Origin: Rhizobium sp. 16-488-2b
GTDB lineage: Bacteria > Pseudomonadota > Alphaproteobacteria > Rhizobiales > Rhizobiaceae
Length of the DNA: 64,000 nucleotides
Assembly: GCF_017741815.1 (NCBI RefSeq)
Contig: NZ_JAGHMF010000003.1
Span: 124,001 to 188,000, forward strand
Direction: 5' to 3'
Made by a program: the position numbers and the translations under genes. Shown here piece by piece: positions 55,546-64,000 of this stretch (positions are counted from its first letter, which is position 1; each line of letters begins with the position of its first letter). The notes under the pieces are model-generated. The model was not told where the DNA came from. It saw only the letters and a program-made list of their open reading frames with translations, and ran no database searches.

Positions 55546-56725
55546 TCTCGAACCAGCGCGCGATAAAGGTTTCATAGACGACCGTCAGCCGCTCGAGGTC
55601 TTCAACCGCGACGCGTTCGTCGACCATGTGCATGGTCTGCCCGACGAGGCCGAACTCGACGACGGGGCAGTAATCCTTGATGAAGCGCGCATCCGACGTG
55701 CCGCCCGTGGTCGACAGCGTTGGCGACTGGCCGGTCACGCTTTCGATGGCCGAGGACAGCGAGGCGATCAGCGCGTTGTTGCGCGTGAGGAAGACGTGGC
55801 TCGGGCGCTCGGCCCAGACGATATCGTATTTGAACGGCTCCCGGCCGGGTCTGAGCACGCCTTCGCTGGCGGCGGCGTCGAGGCGGCGGATGATTTCCTG
55901 CTGCAGCGTCTCGGCCGTCCAGGTGTCGTTGAAGCGAATGTTGAAGCTCGCCGTCGCCTTGGCCGGCACGACATTGGTCGCCGGGTTGCCGACGTCGACG
56001 GTCGTCACTTCGAGATTGGACGGCTGGAAGTTCTCGGTGCCGGCATCGAAGGGCGGATGCATCAGCGCCTGCGTCAGCTGCAGGATCCCGCGCACGGCGT
56101 TGTCGGCCAGATGCGGATAGGCGGCATGGCCCTGCACACCATGAGCGGTGATCTTGCCAGACAGCGAGCCGCGGCGGCCGATCTTGATCATCTCGCCCAG
56201 CGTGTTCGGGTTGGTCGGCTCGCCGACAAGGCAGGCGTCCCAGCGTTCGCCGCGCTCGGCGGCCCACTGCAGCAGCTTGATCGTGCCGTTGACAGCGGGG
56301 CCTTCCTCGTCGCCGGTGATCAGGAACGAGACCGAGCCCTTAGGTAGCCCATGCTTTTCGATATGGCGGGCGATGGCGGCCACGAAGCAGGCGACGCCGC
56401 CCTTCATGTCGACAGCACCGCGACCGAACAATTCGCCGCCGGCGATCTCCGCGGCAAAGGGCGGATGCGTCCACGCGCCTTCGTCGCCGACAGGCACGAC
56501 ATCGGTATGGCCTGCAAACATCAGGTGCGGGCCGTCATTGCCGAGCCGGGCGTAGAGGTTTTCGATATCGGGCGTGCCGGGCTCCGTCGCCTTCACCTTG
56601 TCCACCTTGAAGCCGAGCGGCGACAGCATCGCCTCCAGCGCCGAAAGCGCGCCGCCCTCGGCGGGCGTAACGGATGGGCAGCGGATCAGGGTCTGGAGAT
56701 TGGCGACGGGATCGGTAGCGGTCAT
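55532..56725 (-). CDS. dapE: Succinyl-diaminopimelate desuccinylase
   Basis: Zinc-dependent M20 enzyme giving LL-diaminopimelate for lysine and peptidoglycan. The 397-residue protein begins [21 protein letters not shown] and has the metal motifs [13 protein letters not shown] (His near 70), [10 protein letters not shown] (Asp near 103) and [12 protein letters not shown] (Glu-Glu near 137). The terminal HMVDERV holds the last zinc His. The ATG at 56725 is preferred to an upstream GTG-type extension. dapD lies upstream on the same strand. Confidence 0.95.
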   Translation of the reverse strand: MTATDPVANLQTLIRCPSVTPAEGGALSALEAMLSPLGFKVDKVKATEPGTPDIENLYARLGNDGPHLMFAGHTDVVPVGDEGAWTHPPFAAEIAGGELFGRGAVDMKGGVACFVAAIARHIEKHGLPKGSVSFLITGDEEGPAVNGTIKLLQWAAERGERWDACLVGEPTNPNTLGEMIKIGRRGSLSGKITAHGVQGHAAYPHLADNAVRGILQLTQALMHPPFDAGTENFQPSNLEVTTVDVGNPATNVVPAKATASFNIRFNDTWTAETLQQEIIRRLDAAASEGVLRPGREPFKYDIVWAERPSHVFLTRNNALIASLSSAIESVTGQSPTLSTTGGTSDARFIKDYCPVVEFGLVGQTMHMVDERVAVEDLERLTVVYETFIARWFENAGV

Positions 56726-56831
56726 GACAGTGGAACTATCCGGCGGTAATGGCAAAGAAAAGGCAAGGGAGAGTTGTATCAGACGAAATGCGCCGTTCGC
56801 TTACGGCAGCCTGATATCGGGCAGGAAATGT

Positions 56832-56869
56832 CCGGTGCCGCGCATGAGTTCTGTCACGCGCGGCACCGG
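56832..56869 (-). terminator. Long hairpin between dapD and dapE
   Basis: CCGGTGCCGCGC (56832-56843) is the exact complement of GCGCGGCACCGG (56858-56869), a 12-bp stem with a 14-base loop, 12 bases after the dapD stop. The T tract is poor (ACATTTCC), so it may be a leaky terminator or an mRNA-stabilising structure. Confidence 0.5.
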
Positions 56870-56881
56870 ATCTGGTCCGAA

Positions 56882-57742
56882 TTAGTCGCGCAGCAGTTCG
56901 TTGATGCCGGTCTTCGAGCGGGTCTTCTCATCGACGGTCTTGACGATTACGGCGCAGTAGAGGTGCGGTGCTGCAAGGCCGTTCGGCATGGTGGCGTTGC
57001 CCGACGGCATCGAGCCTGCGACGACGACCGAGTAGGGCGGTACTTCGCCGTAGAAGACTTCGCCGGTGGCGCGGTTGACGATCTTGGTCGACTTGCCGAT
57101 GTAGACGCCCATGCCGAGAACCGAACCTTCGCGGATGATGCAGCCTTCGACGACTTCCGAACGGGCGCCGATGAAGCAATTGTCTTCGATGATCGTCGGG
57201 CCGGCCTGCATCGGCTCAAGCACGCCGCCGATGCCGACGCCGCCGGAGAGATGCACATGCTTGCCGATCTGCGCGCAGGAACCGACGGTGGCCCAGGTAT
57301 CGACCATCGTGCCCTCGTCGACAAAGGCGCCGAGGTTGACGAAGGACGGCATCAGCACGACGTTCTTGCCGATATGGGCCGAGCGGCGCACGACGCAGTT
57401 CGGCACGGCGCGGAAGCCGGCGGCGCGGTACTCGTTCTCACCCCAGTTCTCGAACTTGGACGGCACCTTGTCCCACCAGGTCGAGTTGCCCGAGCCGCCC
57501 TTGACGACTTCCATGTCGTTCAGGCGGAAGGAGAGGAGAACGGCCTTCTTCAGCCACTGGTTTACCTTCCACGCGCCATCGGCGCCGCGTTCCGCAACGC
57601 GCACCTTGCCACCGTCGAGAAGCTCAAGCGCGGTTTCGACCGCGTCGCGTACTTCGCCCTTGGTCGAGGTGTTGACGCTGTCGCGGTTGTCGAAGGCGGC
57701 TTCGAGTGTCTTTTCGAGGGCGGAGAGGTCGGTGGCGCTCAT
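56882..57742 (-). CDS. dapD: 2,3,4,5-tetrahydropyridine-2,6-dicarboxylate N-succinyltransferase
   Basis: Succinylates tetrahydrodipicolinate in the lysine/diaminopimelate pathway. The 286-residue protein has an N-terminal helical part and a left-handed beta-helix made of hexapeptide repeats (about 100-240; [19 protein letters not shown] and [19 protein letters not shown]). Length and order are normal. It is divergent from the LOG-family gene and precedes dapE, its pathway partner, by 156 bases. Confidence 0.96.
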   Translation of the reverse strand: MSATDLSALEKTLEAAFDNRDSVNTSTKGEVRDAVETALELLDGGKVRVAERGADGAWKVNQWLKKAVLLSFRLNDMEVVKGGSGNSTWWDKVPSKFENWGENEYRAAGFRAVPNCVVRRSAHIGKNVVLMPSFVNLGAFVDEGTMVDTWATVGSCAQIGKHVHLSGGVGIGGVLEPMQAGPTIIEDNCFIGARSEVVEGCIIREGSVLGMGVYIGKSTKIVNRATGEVFYGEVPPYSVVVAGSMPSGNATMPNGLAAPHLYCAVIVKTVDEKTRSKTGINELLRD

Positions 57743-57931
57743 GAGAATTCCTTAAACTTCGATCTTTATCGTTGGAGGCGAAGGCCTCCGGGAATTGTGA
57801 TTGGCGGGATGCGATCTGCTCTATCGCATGCAGGGCTAAAATGGAATGATTTTTCGGGACCGGTTGGCTCCCGATCACTGCTACAAAACGACATACCGGC
57901 TGCACTGCCGGCAGGACTGAAAGGCATTGGA

Positions 57932-58798
57932 ATGGCAAAGGCGAAAAACGGCAGACTGAGGCGCAAGGATGGCGTCTGGGATCCGTTGAAATCAAGCGAG
58001 ACCGACAAGCAGCGCGCCGAAGCCGTGCCGAAAACGCCGCAGACCCTGTCGCCGGCCTATCGCCTTGCCTATGCCGACGAGGACTTTCTGTGCCGCGAAG
58101 AATTGAGGCCGATCCGCCTGCAGCTGGAGCTGATGAAGCCGGAAATGCTGCTCACCGAACGCGGCATCAAATCGACAGTCGTGATGTTCGGCGGCGCCCG
58201 CATTCCCGCACCCGGCCAGAGCGCCTGGGCTGCCCGCAACGATACGCAGCGCGCCAATCTCGAAGCGGCATCCGTCTATTACGACGAAGCGCGCAAATTC
58301 GCCCGCCTCTGCTCGAAATACGCGGCCGGCTTCGATTTCCACGAATACGTCGTCGTCACCGGCGGCGGCCCGGGCGTGATGGAGGCTGGCAACCGTGGTG
58401 CGGCCGACGAGGGCGCCCCCTCGATCGGCCTCAACATCGTGCTGCCGCACGAGCAGGCGCCGAATGTCTACGTGACGCCGGAGCTCAGCTTCAACTTCCA
58501 CTACTTCGCCATCCGCAAGATGCATTTCATGGTGCGCGCCAAGGCAATCGCCGTCTTCCCCGGCGGCTTCGGCACGCTGGACGAGTTCTTCGAGTGCCTG
58601 ACGCTGATCCAGACCGGCCGCATGGAAAAGATGCCGCTGATCCTGTTCGGCGAAAAATTCTGGAAGAGCATCATCAATTTCGAAGCACTCGCCGAATTCG
58701 GCACGATCGCGCCCGATGACGTCGACCTCATCAGCTTCGTCGACACCGCCGACGCCGCCTGGAAGATCATCCAGGAATTCTACGAACACCCGGAATAG
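57932..58798 (+). CDS. LOG family protein (TIGR00730-like, cytokinin riboside phosphoribohydrolase type)
   Basis: A 288-residue Rossmann-fold protein of the LOG / 'lysine decarboxylase-like' family. It holds the two hallmark motifs VVVTGGGPGVMEAGNRGA and AVFPGGFGTLDEFFECLTL, which form the nucleotide 5'-monophosphate phosphoribohydrolase site. A basic 90-residue N-terminal extension (MAKAKNGRLRRKDGVWDP) marks the longer subtype. A cytokinin-activating role is known for some LOGs; nucleotide salvage or AMP hydrolysis is an equal option here. Confidence 0.88.
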   Translation: MAKAKNGRLRRKDGVWDPLKSSETDKQRAEAVPKTPQTLSPAYRLAYADEDFLCREELRPIRLQLELMKPEMLLTERGIKSTVVMFGGARIPAPGQSAWAARNDTQRANLEAASVYYDEARKFARLCSKYAAGFDFHEYVVVTGGGPGVMEAGNRGAADEGAPSIGLNIVLPHEQAPNVYVTPELSFNFHYFAIRKMHFMVRAKAIAVFPGGFGTLDEFFECLTLIQTGRMEKMPLILFGEKFWKSIINFEALAEFGTIAPDDVDLISFVDTADAAWKIIQEFYEHPE

Positions 58799-58805
58799 GG
58801 TGAGC

Positions 58806-59097
58806 TCACGGGGCGTCGCCGGCCTTCTTCGGCCGGCCGCCCTTGGCGCCGTTCGCCCGGCTGGCGGCGGCCTTCGCGGGCGAGCGGGATTGCCCGCCAC
58901 GGCGTTGCGCTTCCATGAAACTCCTGGTGCCGAACACGCCGTTCATCAGACCTGATATCGTGTAGTCGGCGTCAAGGGTTGCGCTCCGAAGCCGCATCGA
59001 AGCGAACCGATGCGGGTATCGGCCGCTCGGCGCGCTCCGCTTCCCAGCGTTGCTTTGCCTGCGCGAGTTCGGCGTCGGTGATCTTGTTCGTGACCAT
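58806..59097 (-). pseudogene. DUF2442 gene with internal deletion and frameshift
   Basis: The ATG at 59097 opens MVTNKITDAELAQAKQRW...IPASVRFDAASERNP, ending at a TGA (58974-58972). It matches the N-terminus of DUF2442 (I-T-D-A-E-L...A-R-F-D). In another frame, right after, the sequence continues LDADYTISGLMNGVFGTRSF...SRSPAKAAASRANGAKGGRPKK, the standard DUF2442 C-terminus. The central roughly 40 codons are missing. A gene of one family was therefore broken by a deletion that shifted the frame. No DUF4160 gene is upstream. Confidence 0.7.
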
Positions 59098-59137
59098 GTG
59101 AAAAAATAACCCAACAACTTGGGTATTTCAATTACAC

Positions 59138-59168
59138 GAAAAAGCCCGCCGCGATGGTCGCGGCGGGC
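59138..59168 (-). terminator. Terminator after the EF-hand gene
   Basis: On the minus strand an 11-bp perfect stem GCCCGCCGCGA / TCGCGGCGGGC (59168-59158 with 59154-59144) with a 3-base loop is followed by TTTTT. It lies 37 bases beyond the stop of the EF-hand gene. Confidence 0.9.
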
Positions 59169-59204
59169 TCGGTTTTCGGTGTTTCTCGCCTTACAGGTCC
59201 GTTT

Positions 59205-59846
59205 TTACAGGAACGGACGCTGCGGCATGTCGGCGATCGAGATGACGCCGTCCTTGTTGGTGTCCATCCGCGTGAAGAATTTCTCGAAGGCGGCTTCGGC
59301 TTCCTGCTTGGAAATCTGGCCGTTCTCGTCGGTGTCGATGCGCTGCATGATCAGGAGTTCGCGGATCATGCCTGGGCCGCGCATGCCGTGTCGGCCTGGG
59401 CCACGTCCGGCTTCGTCCTGCGGCGGTGCGGGCTGGCCTGCGTCGGCATCAGCCGGCGGCGGTGCGGGCGGGGCTTCGTCGTCGGCCGCCATGTCCTCGG
59501 CAGGCGCCTTCATCTTGGCCATCTGCGCTTCGTGATACTTGCGGATTTCGCCCGGTGTCAGCGAGCCGTCATTGTTGGTGTCGATCGCCGCGAAGATCGT
59601 TTCCATGCCGTTCTTGGCTTCGTCCTTGGAGATCTGGCCGTCCTTGTTCGTGTCGAACTGCTGCAGCATGCGCACGAAGACGACTTCCCGCATCACGGGC
59701 CCGCGCATTCCGCCGCCCATCATCGCGTGGTGTGGCCTTGGCGGATGCTTGTGCTTGTCGCCGGGCGCGGCAAAACTGCTGCCGGCTGCGGCACCGACAA
59801 TCAAGACGGAGGAAAGTGCGGCCAGTATCAGCTTGTTCCGAGACAT
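59205..59846 (-). CDS. Exported EF-hand calcium-binding protein
   Basis: A 213-residue protein with a signal peptide (about 1-26, ending SSFA). It has four EF-hand loops: DTNKDGQISKDE, DTNNDGSLTPGE, DTDENGQISKQE and DTNKDGVISIAD. The two pairs are separated by a proline- and acid-rich linker (DDEAPPAPPPADADAGQ). A His/Met-rich N-terminal part (HKHPPRPHHAMMGGGM) may bind other metals. It is likely a periplasmic calcium-binding protein; targets are unknown. An independent gene with its own terminator. Confidence 0.9.
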   Translation of the reverse strand: MSRNKLILAALSSVLIVGAAAGSSFAAPGDKHKHPPRPHHAMMGGGMRGPVMREVVFVRMLQQFDTNKDGQISKDEAKNGMETIFAAIDTNNDGSLTPGEIRKYHEAQMAKMKAPAEDMAADDEAPPAPPPADADAGQPAPPQDEAGRGPGRHGMRGPGMIRELLIMQRIDTDENGQISKQEAEAAFEKFFTRMDTNKDGVISIADMPQRPFL

Positions 59847-59956
59847 TTGGGTTCCTTTCAGTGTGCAATCTCATTGGGGATCACAGACGAAAAGGTAGGG
59901 CGGACAAGTCCGATTACCCAGTTAAACATCGGTAAGCTGGATGAAACTTTCGTAAT

Positions 59957-60676
59957 TTAGCCGGTAATATTGGGCGTAATCTTGCCAAGGAAATCAGTGA
60001 GATCGTCGGTCACGAAGTCGATGTGATCGTCCTCGCCGCTGGTCTTTTCCCACCACTCGACAACCGTGTCCTCGAGATTGTTGGGCACGAGGAGAACAGT
60101 CTGCATGCCAAGCGCCTTCGGCGCGATCAGGTTGCGCGGCAGGTCCTCGAACATCGCAGCCTTCTGCGTCTCGACACGCTTCAGCTGGGTGAACTTGTCA
60201 TAGGTCTGCTGCGCCGGCTTCGGCACGAACTCGGCCGCCACGATGTCGAAGATATCGTCGAAGTGGTCGAGAATCCCAAGCGCGCCGGCCGCCATTTCCG
60301 CATGCTTGACGCTGCCGTTGGTGAAGATGAACTTGCGCCCGGGCAGCGCCTTGATCGCGGCACCCAGTTCCGGCTGGGCGGTCAGGCTGGAATAATCGAT
60401 CGCATGCGCCTTCTCGAGGAAGTCGTTGGGATCGACGCCGTGGTGGATCATCAGTCCCTGCAGCGTCGTGCCGTGATCGTAATAATACTGCTTCTGCAGC
60501 TTGCGCGCCTCATCCCGCTCCATCTGCAGCAGCGTCGAGACATAGGCCGTCATGTTCTTGTCGATCTGCGCGAACAGATTGACGTGATGCGGATAGAGAG
60601 TGTTGTCGAGGTCGAAGACCCACTCTGTCACATGCGAGAAGTCGGAATGGGTGGGCGTGCGATCGATCTTGCTCAT
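59957..60676 (-). CDS. Pyrimidine 5'-nucleotidase (HAD superfamily, SDT1/Phm8-like)
   Basis: A 239-residue HAD hydrolase of the yeast Sdt1-like pyrimidine 5'-nucleotidase type. The nucleophile motif is VFDLDNTLYPHH, motif II FIFTNGSVKHAE, and the third motif has Lys in EFVPKPAQQTYDKF with the acidic FEDLPRN. The ATG at 60676 is preferred (MSKIDRTPTHSDF). In many rhizobia a gene like this is close to argB and dapD, as here. Likely nucleotide salvage in the cytosol. Confidence 0.88.
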   Translation of the reverse strand: MSKIDRTPTHSDFSHVTEWVFDLDNTLYPHHVNLFAQIDKNMTAYVSTLLQMERDEARKLQKQYYYDHGTTLQGLMIHHGVDPNDFLEKAHAIDYSSLTAQPELGAAIKALPGRKFIFTNGSVKHAEMAAGALGILDHFDDIFDIVAAEFVPKPAQQTYDKFTQLKRVETQKAAMFEDLPRNLIAPKALGMQTVLLVPNNLEDTVVEWWEKTSGEDDHIDFVTDDLTDFLGKITPNITG

Positions 60677-60796
60677 CTTTGCCTTATGCCACGCGTCGCC
60701 TTCGATTGAAATCCGGAATGCGACCATTCACGCCGGCCGATTGATCGCCTCACGTGATCGCACTAGTTTTCCGGCACAAGAAACGAGGAGGCGAAG

Positions 60797-61567
60797 ATGA
60801 ATCAGGCTGAGAAGGCAAAGACGTTCGGCGCGCTGCACCAGAAGGGCAATCCTGTCGTTCTCTACAATGTATGGGACGCCGGCACGGCAAAGGCCGTGAC
60901 CGAGGCCGGTGCCAAGGCTTTGGCGACGGGCAGCTGGTCGGTCGCGGCAGCACAAGGCTATGGCGACGGCGAGAAGATCCCGATGGAAGCGCTGGTCGCC
61001 ACGACCCGCCAGATCACCGCGGTCAACGACTTGCCGCTCTCCGTCGATTTCGAGGGCGCCTATTCCACCGATCCCTTGGGCGCTGCCGCCAATGTCGAAA
61101 AGCTGATCGATGCCGGCGCGATCGGCATCAATTTCGAGGATCAGGTGGTTGATGGTGACGGGCTACACCCGGTCGAGAAACAGGCCGCCCGCATCCGCGC
61201 CATCCGCGAGATGGCGGACCGTCGCGGTATTGCGTTCTTCATCAATGCGCGCACCGACCTGTTCTTGCGCGAGGGTGATCTTTCGAAGCATGCCGGCTTG
61301 GTTGAGGAGGCGTTGGAGCGCGGCAAGGCCTATGCCGCCGCCGGTGCCGATGGCTTCTTCGTGCCGTGGCTGATCGATGAAGGCTTGATCGAGAAGATCT
61401 GCGCCGCGTCGCCGCTGCCGGTCAACATCATGATGCGGCCGGGCGCGCCTGATGTGAAGACGTTGGCGAAGCTTGGTGTCAGCCGTGTCAGCTATGGGCC
61501 GGGGCCATATCGGGCGATGATGGAGAAGCTGAAAGAGGCGGCTGCGGCGGTTTACGGAGCGCTGTGA
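60797..61567 (+). CDS. Isocitrate lyase/PEP mutase family protein
   Basis: A 256-residue TIM-barrel protein of the PEP mutase/isocitrate lyase superfamily. Motifs are VVLYNVWDAGTAKAV, DLPLSVDFEGAYS, AIGINFEDQV and AFFINARTDLF. The C-terminal active-site gating loop with the lyase Cys motif (KKCGH) is absent. This subgroup includes oxaloacetate decarboxylase-like and carboxyphosphonoenolpyruvate-like enzymes. GAGGAGGCGAAG precedes the ATG. The substrate is unknown. Confidence 0.85.
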   Translation: MNQAEKAKTFGALHQKGNPVVLYNVWDAGTAKAVTEAGAKALATGSWSVAAAQGYGDGEKIPMEALVATTRQITAVNDLPLSVDFEGAYSTDPLGAAANVEKLIDAGAIGINFEDQVVDGDGLHPVEKQAARIRAIREMADRRGIAFFINARTDLFLREGDLSKHAGLVEEALERGKAYAAAGADGFFVPWLIDEGLIEKICAASPLPVNIMMRPGAPDVKTLAKLGVSRVSYGPGPYRAMMEKLKEAAAAVYGAL

Positions 61568-61573
61568 GGTAGA

Positions 61574-61727
61574 CCCCTCCCCAACCCCTCCCCACAAGGG
61601 GGAGGGGCTTGCTGGGCGCACCCTCTCCATGAAGCCAAGGCCTCTCGACAGACGCTGATGGTGTGAGATGGCGCAAAGAGCGCAACGCGTTAGCCCCTCC
61701 CCCTTGTGGGGAGGGGTTGGGGAGGGG
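61574..61727. repeat. Inverted-repeat element with perfect 34-bp arms
   Basis: Bases 61574-61607 are the exact reverse complement of 61694-61727. Each arm is C- or G-only rich with CCCCTCCCC blocks, and an 86-base centre lies between. It occupies the convergent gap between the PEP mutase-like gene and argB, so it could act as a terminator. Confidence 0.85.
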
Positions 61728-61760
61728 ACTTCACCCGTCCGAAAAGGAAAACGACCGCCC

Positions 61761-62648
61761 TTAAGGAACGATCAGCGTACCCGCGCCGCGCTCGGTGAAG
61801 ATCTCGAGCAGCACGGAATGCGCGGTCTTGCCGTTCAAGATGACGACACCCTGCACGCCAGCCTTGATCGCGTCGATGCAGGTCTCGACCTTCGGGATCA
61901 TGCCGCCGGAGATCGTGCCGTCGGCGATCAGCGCGTGCGCCTGCGAGACCGACAGTTCCTTGATCAGGTTGCCCTGCTTGTCGAGGACACCGGGAACGTC
62001 GGTGAGGAACAGCAGGCGCGTCGCGTTGAGCGCGCCGGCAATGGCGCCGGCGAATGTGTCGGCGTTGATGTTGTAAGTCGCGCCGTCGCGGCCCGGAGCA
62101 ACCGGAGCGATGACGGGGATCATTTCCGAGCGGGCCAGAAGGTCGATCAGCGTGCGGTCGACTTCAACCACTTCGCCGACGAAGCCGAGGTCGAGAACGC
62201 GCTCGATGTTGCTGTCGGGGTCCTTGATAGTCTTCCGCGCCTTTTCGGCGAAGACCATGTTGCCATCCTTGCCGCAAAGACCGATCGCCCATTCGCCCGT
62301 CTGGTTGATCAGCGCGACGATTTCCTTGTTGATCGAGCCGGCGAGAACCATTTCGACGATCTCGACCGTCTTGGCGTCGGTGACGCGCAGGCCGCCTTCG
62401 AATTTCGATTCGATGCCCATCTTCGTCAGCATGGCGCCGATCTGCGGTCCGCCGCCGTGCACGACGATCGGATTGACGCCCGACTGCTTCAGAAGCGCGA
62501 TATCGCTGGCAAAGGCCTTGCCGAGCTCGGGATTGCCCATGGCATGGCCGCCGTATTTCACGACGATCGTCTTGTTTTCGTAACGCTGCATGAAGGGCAG
62601 TGCCTGCGCCAGCAGCCGTGCCTGGATTTCGCTTTCGGTCTCGGTCAT
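61761..62648 (-). CDS. argB: N-acetylglutamate kinase
   Basis: Phosphorylates N-acetylglutamate in arginine and ornithine synthesis. The 295-residue amino-acid kinase has the N-terminal [10 protein letters not shown], the substrate loop [11 protein letters not shown] and the C-terminal nucleotide region [13 protein letters not shown] and [11 protein letters not shown]. Of the arginine-inhibited, longer type. Start ATG at 62648 (MTETESE). It supplies ornithine, the head group used by olsA and olsB. PII proteins regulate this enzyme in some bacteria. Confidence 0.96.
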   Translation of the reverse strand: MTETESEIQARLLAQALPFMQRYENKTIVVKYGGHAMGNPELGKAFASDIALLKQSGVNPIVVHGGGPQIGAMLTKMGIESKFEGGLRVTDAKTVEIVEMVLAGSINKEIVALINQTGEWAIGLCGKDGNMVFAEKARKTIKDPDSNIERVLDLGFVGEVVEVDRTLIDLLARSEMIPVIAPVAPGRDGATYNINADTFAGAIAGALNATRLLFLTDVPGVLDKQGNLIKELSVSQAHALIADGTISGGMIPKVETCIDAIKAGVQGVVILNGKTAHSVLLEIFTERGAGTLIVP

Positions 62649-62811
62649 CGGATACCCCGCAGAAAAATGGTTGCGGCCTTTTATCCCAAGTTTTTGACAG
62701 ATGGAATAATCAATGGCCCGATAGTTCGCGCAATTTGCCCACACGCCGCCGTCTTGCCAAGCGTGAGCGAACACCCATAGTTAGGGAAGGACATTGGGGA
62801 AGAGACACGGC

Positions 62812-63351
62812 ATGACGAGCGAGGAAATCGCCGAACTGATCGGCCGGGTTGCAATGCGCGACCGAAAGGCTTTCGTGGCTCTGTACCGTGAAACAAGCCC
62901 GAAACTTTTTGCGATCTGCCTGCGTATCTTGAAGGACAAGACGGAGGGGGAGGAAGCATTGCAAGAGGTCTATATCAAGGTCTGGCAACGCGCTTCCGCC
63001 TTCGCGATCTCCTCGGGAACGCCCTCGTCCTGGCTTGCGGCGATCGCGCGCAACCAGGCGATCGATACGCTCAGAAGCCGCAAGCCGGTAGCCGACGAAT
63101 TGGACAGCGCCTATGATCTCGCAGACAGCCAACTTGATCCTGAAGCGACAACTGTGATCCGCGATGAAGGAAGGCGGATTGACACCTGCATGGAACAGTT
63201 GGAAGCTGATCGTGCGGTGGCGGTCAGACGGGCTTATGTCGAAGGGCTGAGCTATCAGGAACTGGCCGGTGAGTTCGGCGTGCCCCTGAACACGATGCGC
63301 ACATGGCTGCGGCGCAGCCTATTGAAGCTGAGAGAGTGCCTGGAACGATGA
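62812..63351 (+). CDS. ECF sigma factor (RpoE/SigK-like)
   Basis: A 179-residue extracytoplasmic-function sigma factor. Region 2 spans about 10-80 with LFAICLRILKDKTEGEEALQ and KVWQRASAF, and region 4 about 120-175 with YVEGLSYQELAGEFGVPLNT and MRTWLRRSLLKL. The ATG at 62812 follows GGGGAAGAGACACGG. Its stop overlaps the ATG of the anti-sigma gene, the usual ECF18/19-type or SigK-RskA arrangement. It is likely a stress response regulator; the target promoter cannot be read here. Confidence 0.92.
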   Translation: MTSEEIAELIGRVAMRDRKAFVALYRETSPKLFAICLRILKDKTEGEEALQEVYIKVWQRASAFAISSGTPSSWLAAIARNQAIDTLRSRKPVADELDSAYDLADSQLDPEATTVIRDEGRRIDTCMEQLEADRAVAVRRAYVEGLSYQELAGEFGVPLNTMRTWLRRSLLKLRECLER

Positions 63352-64000
63352 CGTCGTCCGATCAAAGCAAGGGAGGTCGCTCCCGCGATGAGGTACTCGC
63401 CGGTGAGTATGTTCTCGGTGTTCTCTCTTTCCAGGATCGGCGTGTCGTCGAAGACCGCATGCGCGTCGACCGGCAGTTCGCCGCGATCGTCAGCCGCTGG
63501 GAAGCGAACCTCTCCACCTTCAATGACGATTATGACGCCGTCACCCCCGGCCAGGAAACCTTCAAGCAGGTCGAAGCCCGCCTGTTCGGCGTCCCGCAGC
63601 AGGCAGCCGTGCCGGGCAGGGGCGTCTGGAATTCCCTTTTCTTCTGGCGCTGTCTCGCCGCCGTTTCCCTCGTCATCACCTCGGCCGCTTTGTCGCTGAC
63701 GGTCGCGACCGTATCGCCACTGAAGCCGACCGTCCCGCCGCTGGTCGCGCAATTGTCGGGACCCGCGAGCCAGGTCAATCTGCTGGCTTCCTATGAGGCG
63801 CAGACCGGCCGCATGCGGATCATTCCGGTGGCCGCGGGCAAGCCGGAGGAGAAGTCGCTCGAGCTGTGGCTGTTGCCCGAAGGCGGCACGCCGAAGTCGC
63901 TCGGCATCTTCGCAGCGGGAGAGGGCGGCGACGGCGAACTGGTGATCCCCGTGGACATGCGCTCCGCCATCGGCGAGGGCACGAGCTTCGCGGTCAGCCT
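63348..64000 (+). CDS. RskA-type anti-sigma factor, 3' end cut by window
   Basis: Membrane-bound inhibitor of the preceding ECF sigma factor. About 217 residues are visible. A cytosolic anti-sigma domain (about 1-90, DEVLAGEYVLGVLSFQDRR, WEANLSTFND) is followed by one membrane helix (about 98-121) and the periplasmic RskA domain (LELWLLPEGGTPKSLGIF). No CxxC zinc site is seen in the cytosolic part. It overlaps the sigma gene by four bases, ensuring coupled synthesis. The frame is still open at base 64000. Confidence 0.9.
   Translation, partial: MTSSDQSKGGRSRDEVLAGEYVLGVLSFQDRRVVEDRMRVDRQFAAIVSRWEANLSTFNDDYDAVTPGQETFKQVEARLFGVPQQAAVPGRGVWNSLFFWRCLAAVSLVITSAALSLTVATVSPLKPTVPPLVAQLSGPASQVNLLASYEAQTGRMRIIPVAAGKPEEKSLELWLLPEGGTPKSLGIFAAGEGGDGELVIPVDMRSAIGEGTSFAVS

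Noticed and set aside
58946..59131. 61-codon minus-strand frame beginning before the DUF2442 remnant
   Set aside because: It is a third frame across the broken gene; the similarity to DUF2442 lies in the other two frames.

Overview
The window looks like a chromosomal core segment of an alphaproteobacterium of the Rhizobiaceae (Rhizobium/Agrobacterium/Ensifer group). The evidence is high GC, the ornithine-lipid genes olsA and olsB, the phrR-lnt pair, an NADP-malic enzyme with a fused phosphotransacetylase-like domain next to mutS, the lptC-lptA-lptB-rpoN-hpf-ptsN string, and several palindromic intergenic repeats of rhizobial type. The gene order from metK to olsB closely follows what I remember of the Sinorhizobium meliloti chromosome. 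No rRNA, tRNA, CRISPR array, prophage or complete insertion sequence was seen.

Layout: 1-3.2 kb holds a nucleoside hydrolase (cut by the window edge), a small heat-shock protein with a good RpoH-type promoter, a DUF1150 gene, a nitrilase-family hydrolase and a Nudix hydrolase. 3.2-17.2 kb is almost entirely minus-strand housekeeping: trmB, metK, phrR, lnt, a CorC-like CBS protein, ybeY, phoH, miaB, olsA, a Fur/Mur regulator, rimI, tsaB, a NifU-like scaffold, a universal stress protein, a cupin and trpS. 17.2-18.6 kb is an accessory gap with a perfect 44-bp inverted repeat and a small secreted M15-like peptidase. 18.6-30 kb holds murJ, glnD, a small unknown gene, mutS, tme and olsB, with a PHO box upstream of olsB.

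30-38.7 kb: hybrid histidine kinase, lspA, two RNA methyltransferases, CoxG-like and GNAT proteins, a PDZ protein of the trypsin-like protease family that has lost its catalytic triad, a LapA-domain protein, ihfB and sppA. 38.9-44.1 kb: lipopolysaccharide-transport genes lptC, lptA and lptB, then rpoN, hpf and ptsN. 44.2-50.6 kb: a membrane chemoreceptor, ribokinase, rmuC and a soluble globin-coupled chemoreceptor. 50.7-54.1 kb: def, a toxin-antitoxin pair lodged between def and fmt, then fmt, truA and arsC. 54.2-59.1 kb: a repeat element beside a truncated DUF4160 gene, a DUF2442 gene, a membrane protein, dapE, dapD, a LOG-family protein and a broken DUF2442 gene. 59.2-64 kb: an EF-hand protein, a pyrimidine 5'-nucleotidase, a PEP mutase-like enzyme, argB, and an ECF sigma factor with its anti-sigma factor (cut by the window edge).

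Most of the window is conserved housekeeping. The parts that stand out are the accessory insertions: the toxin-antitoxin module with a candidate self-regulated promoter, the eroded DUF4160/DUF2442 genes, four distinct inverted-repeat elements, the catalytically dead protease-like PDZ protein, and regulatory sites for heat shock, phosphate and possibly methionine control. I did not find a clearly new multi-gene system.
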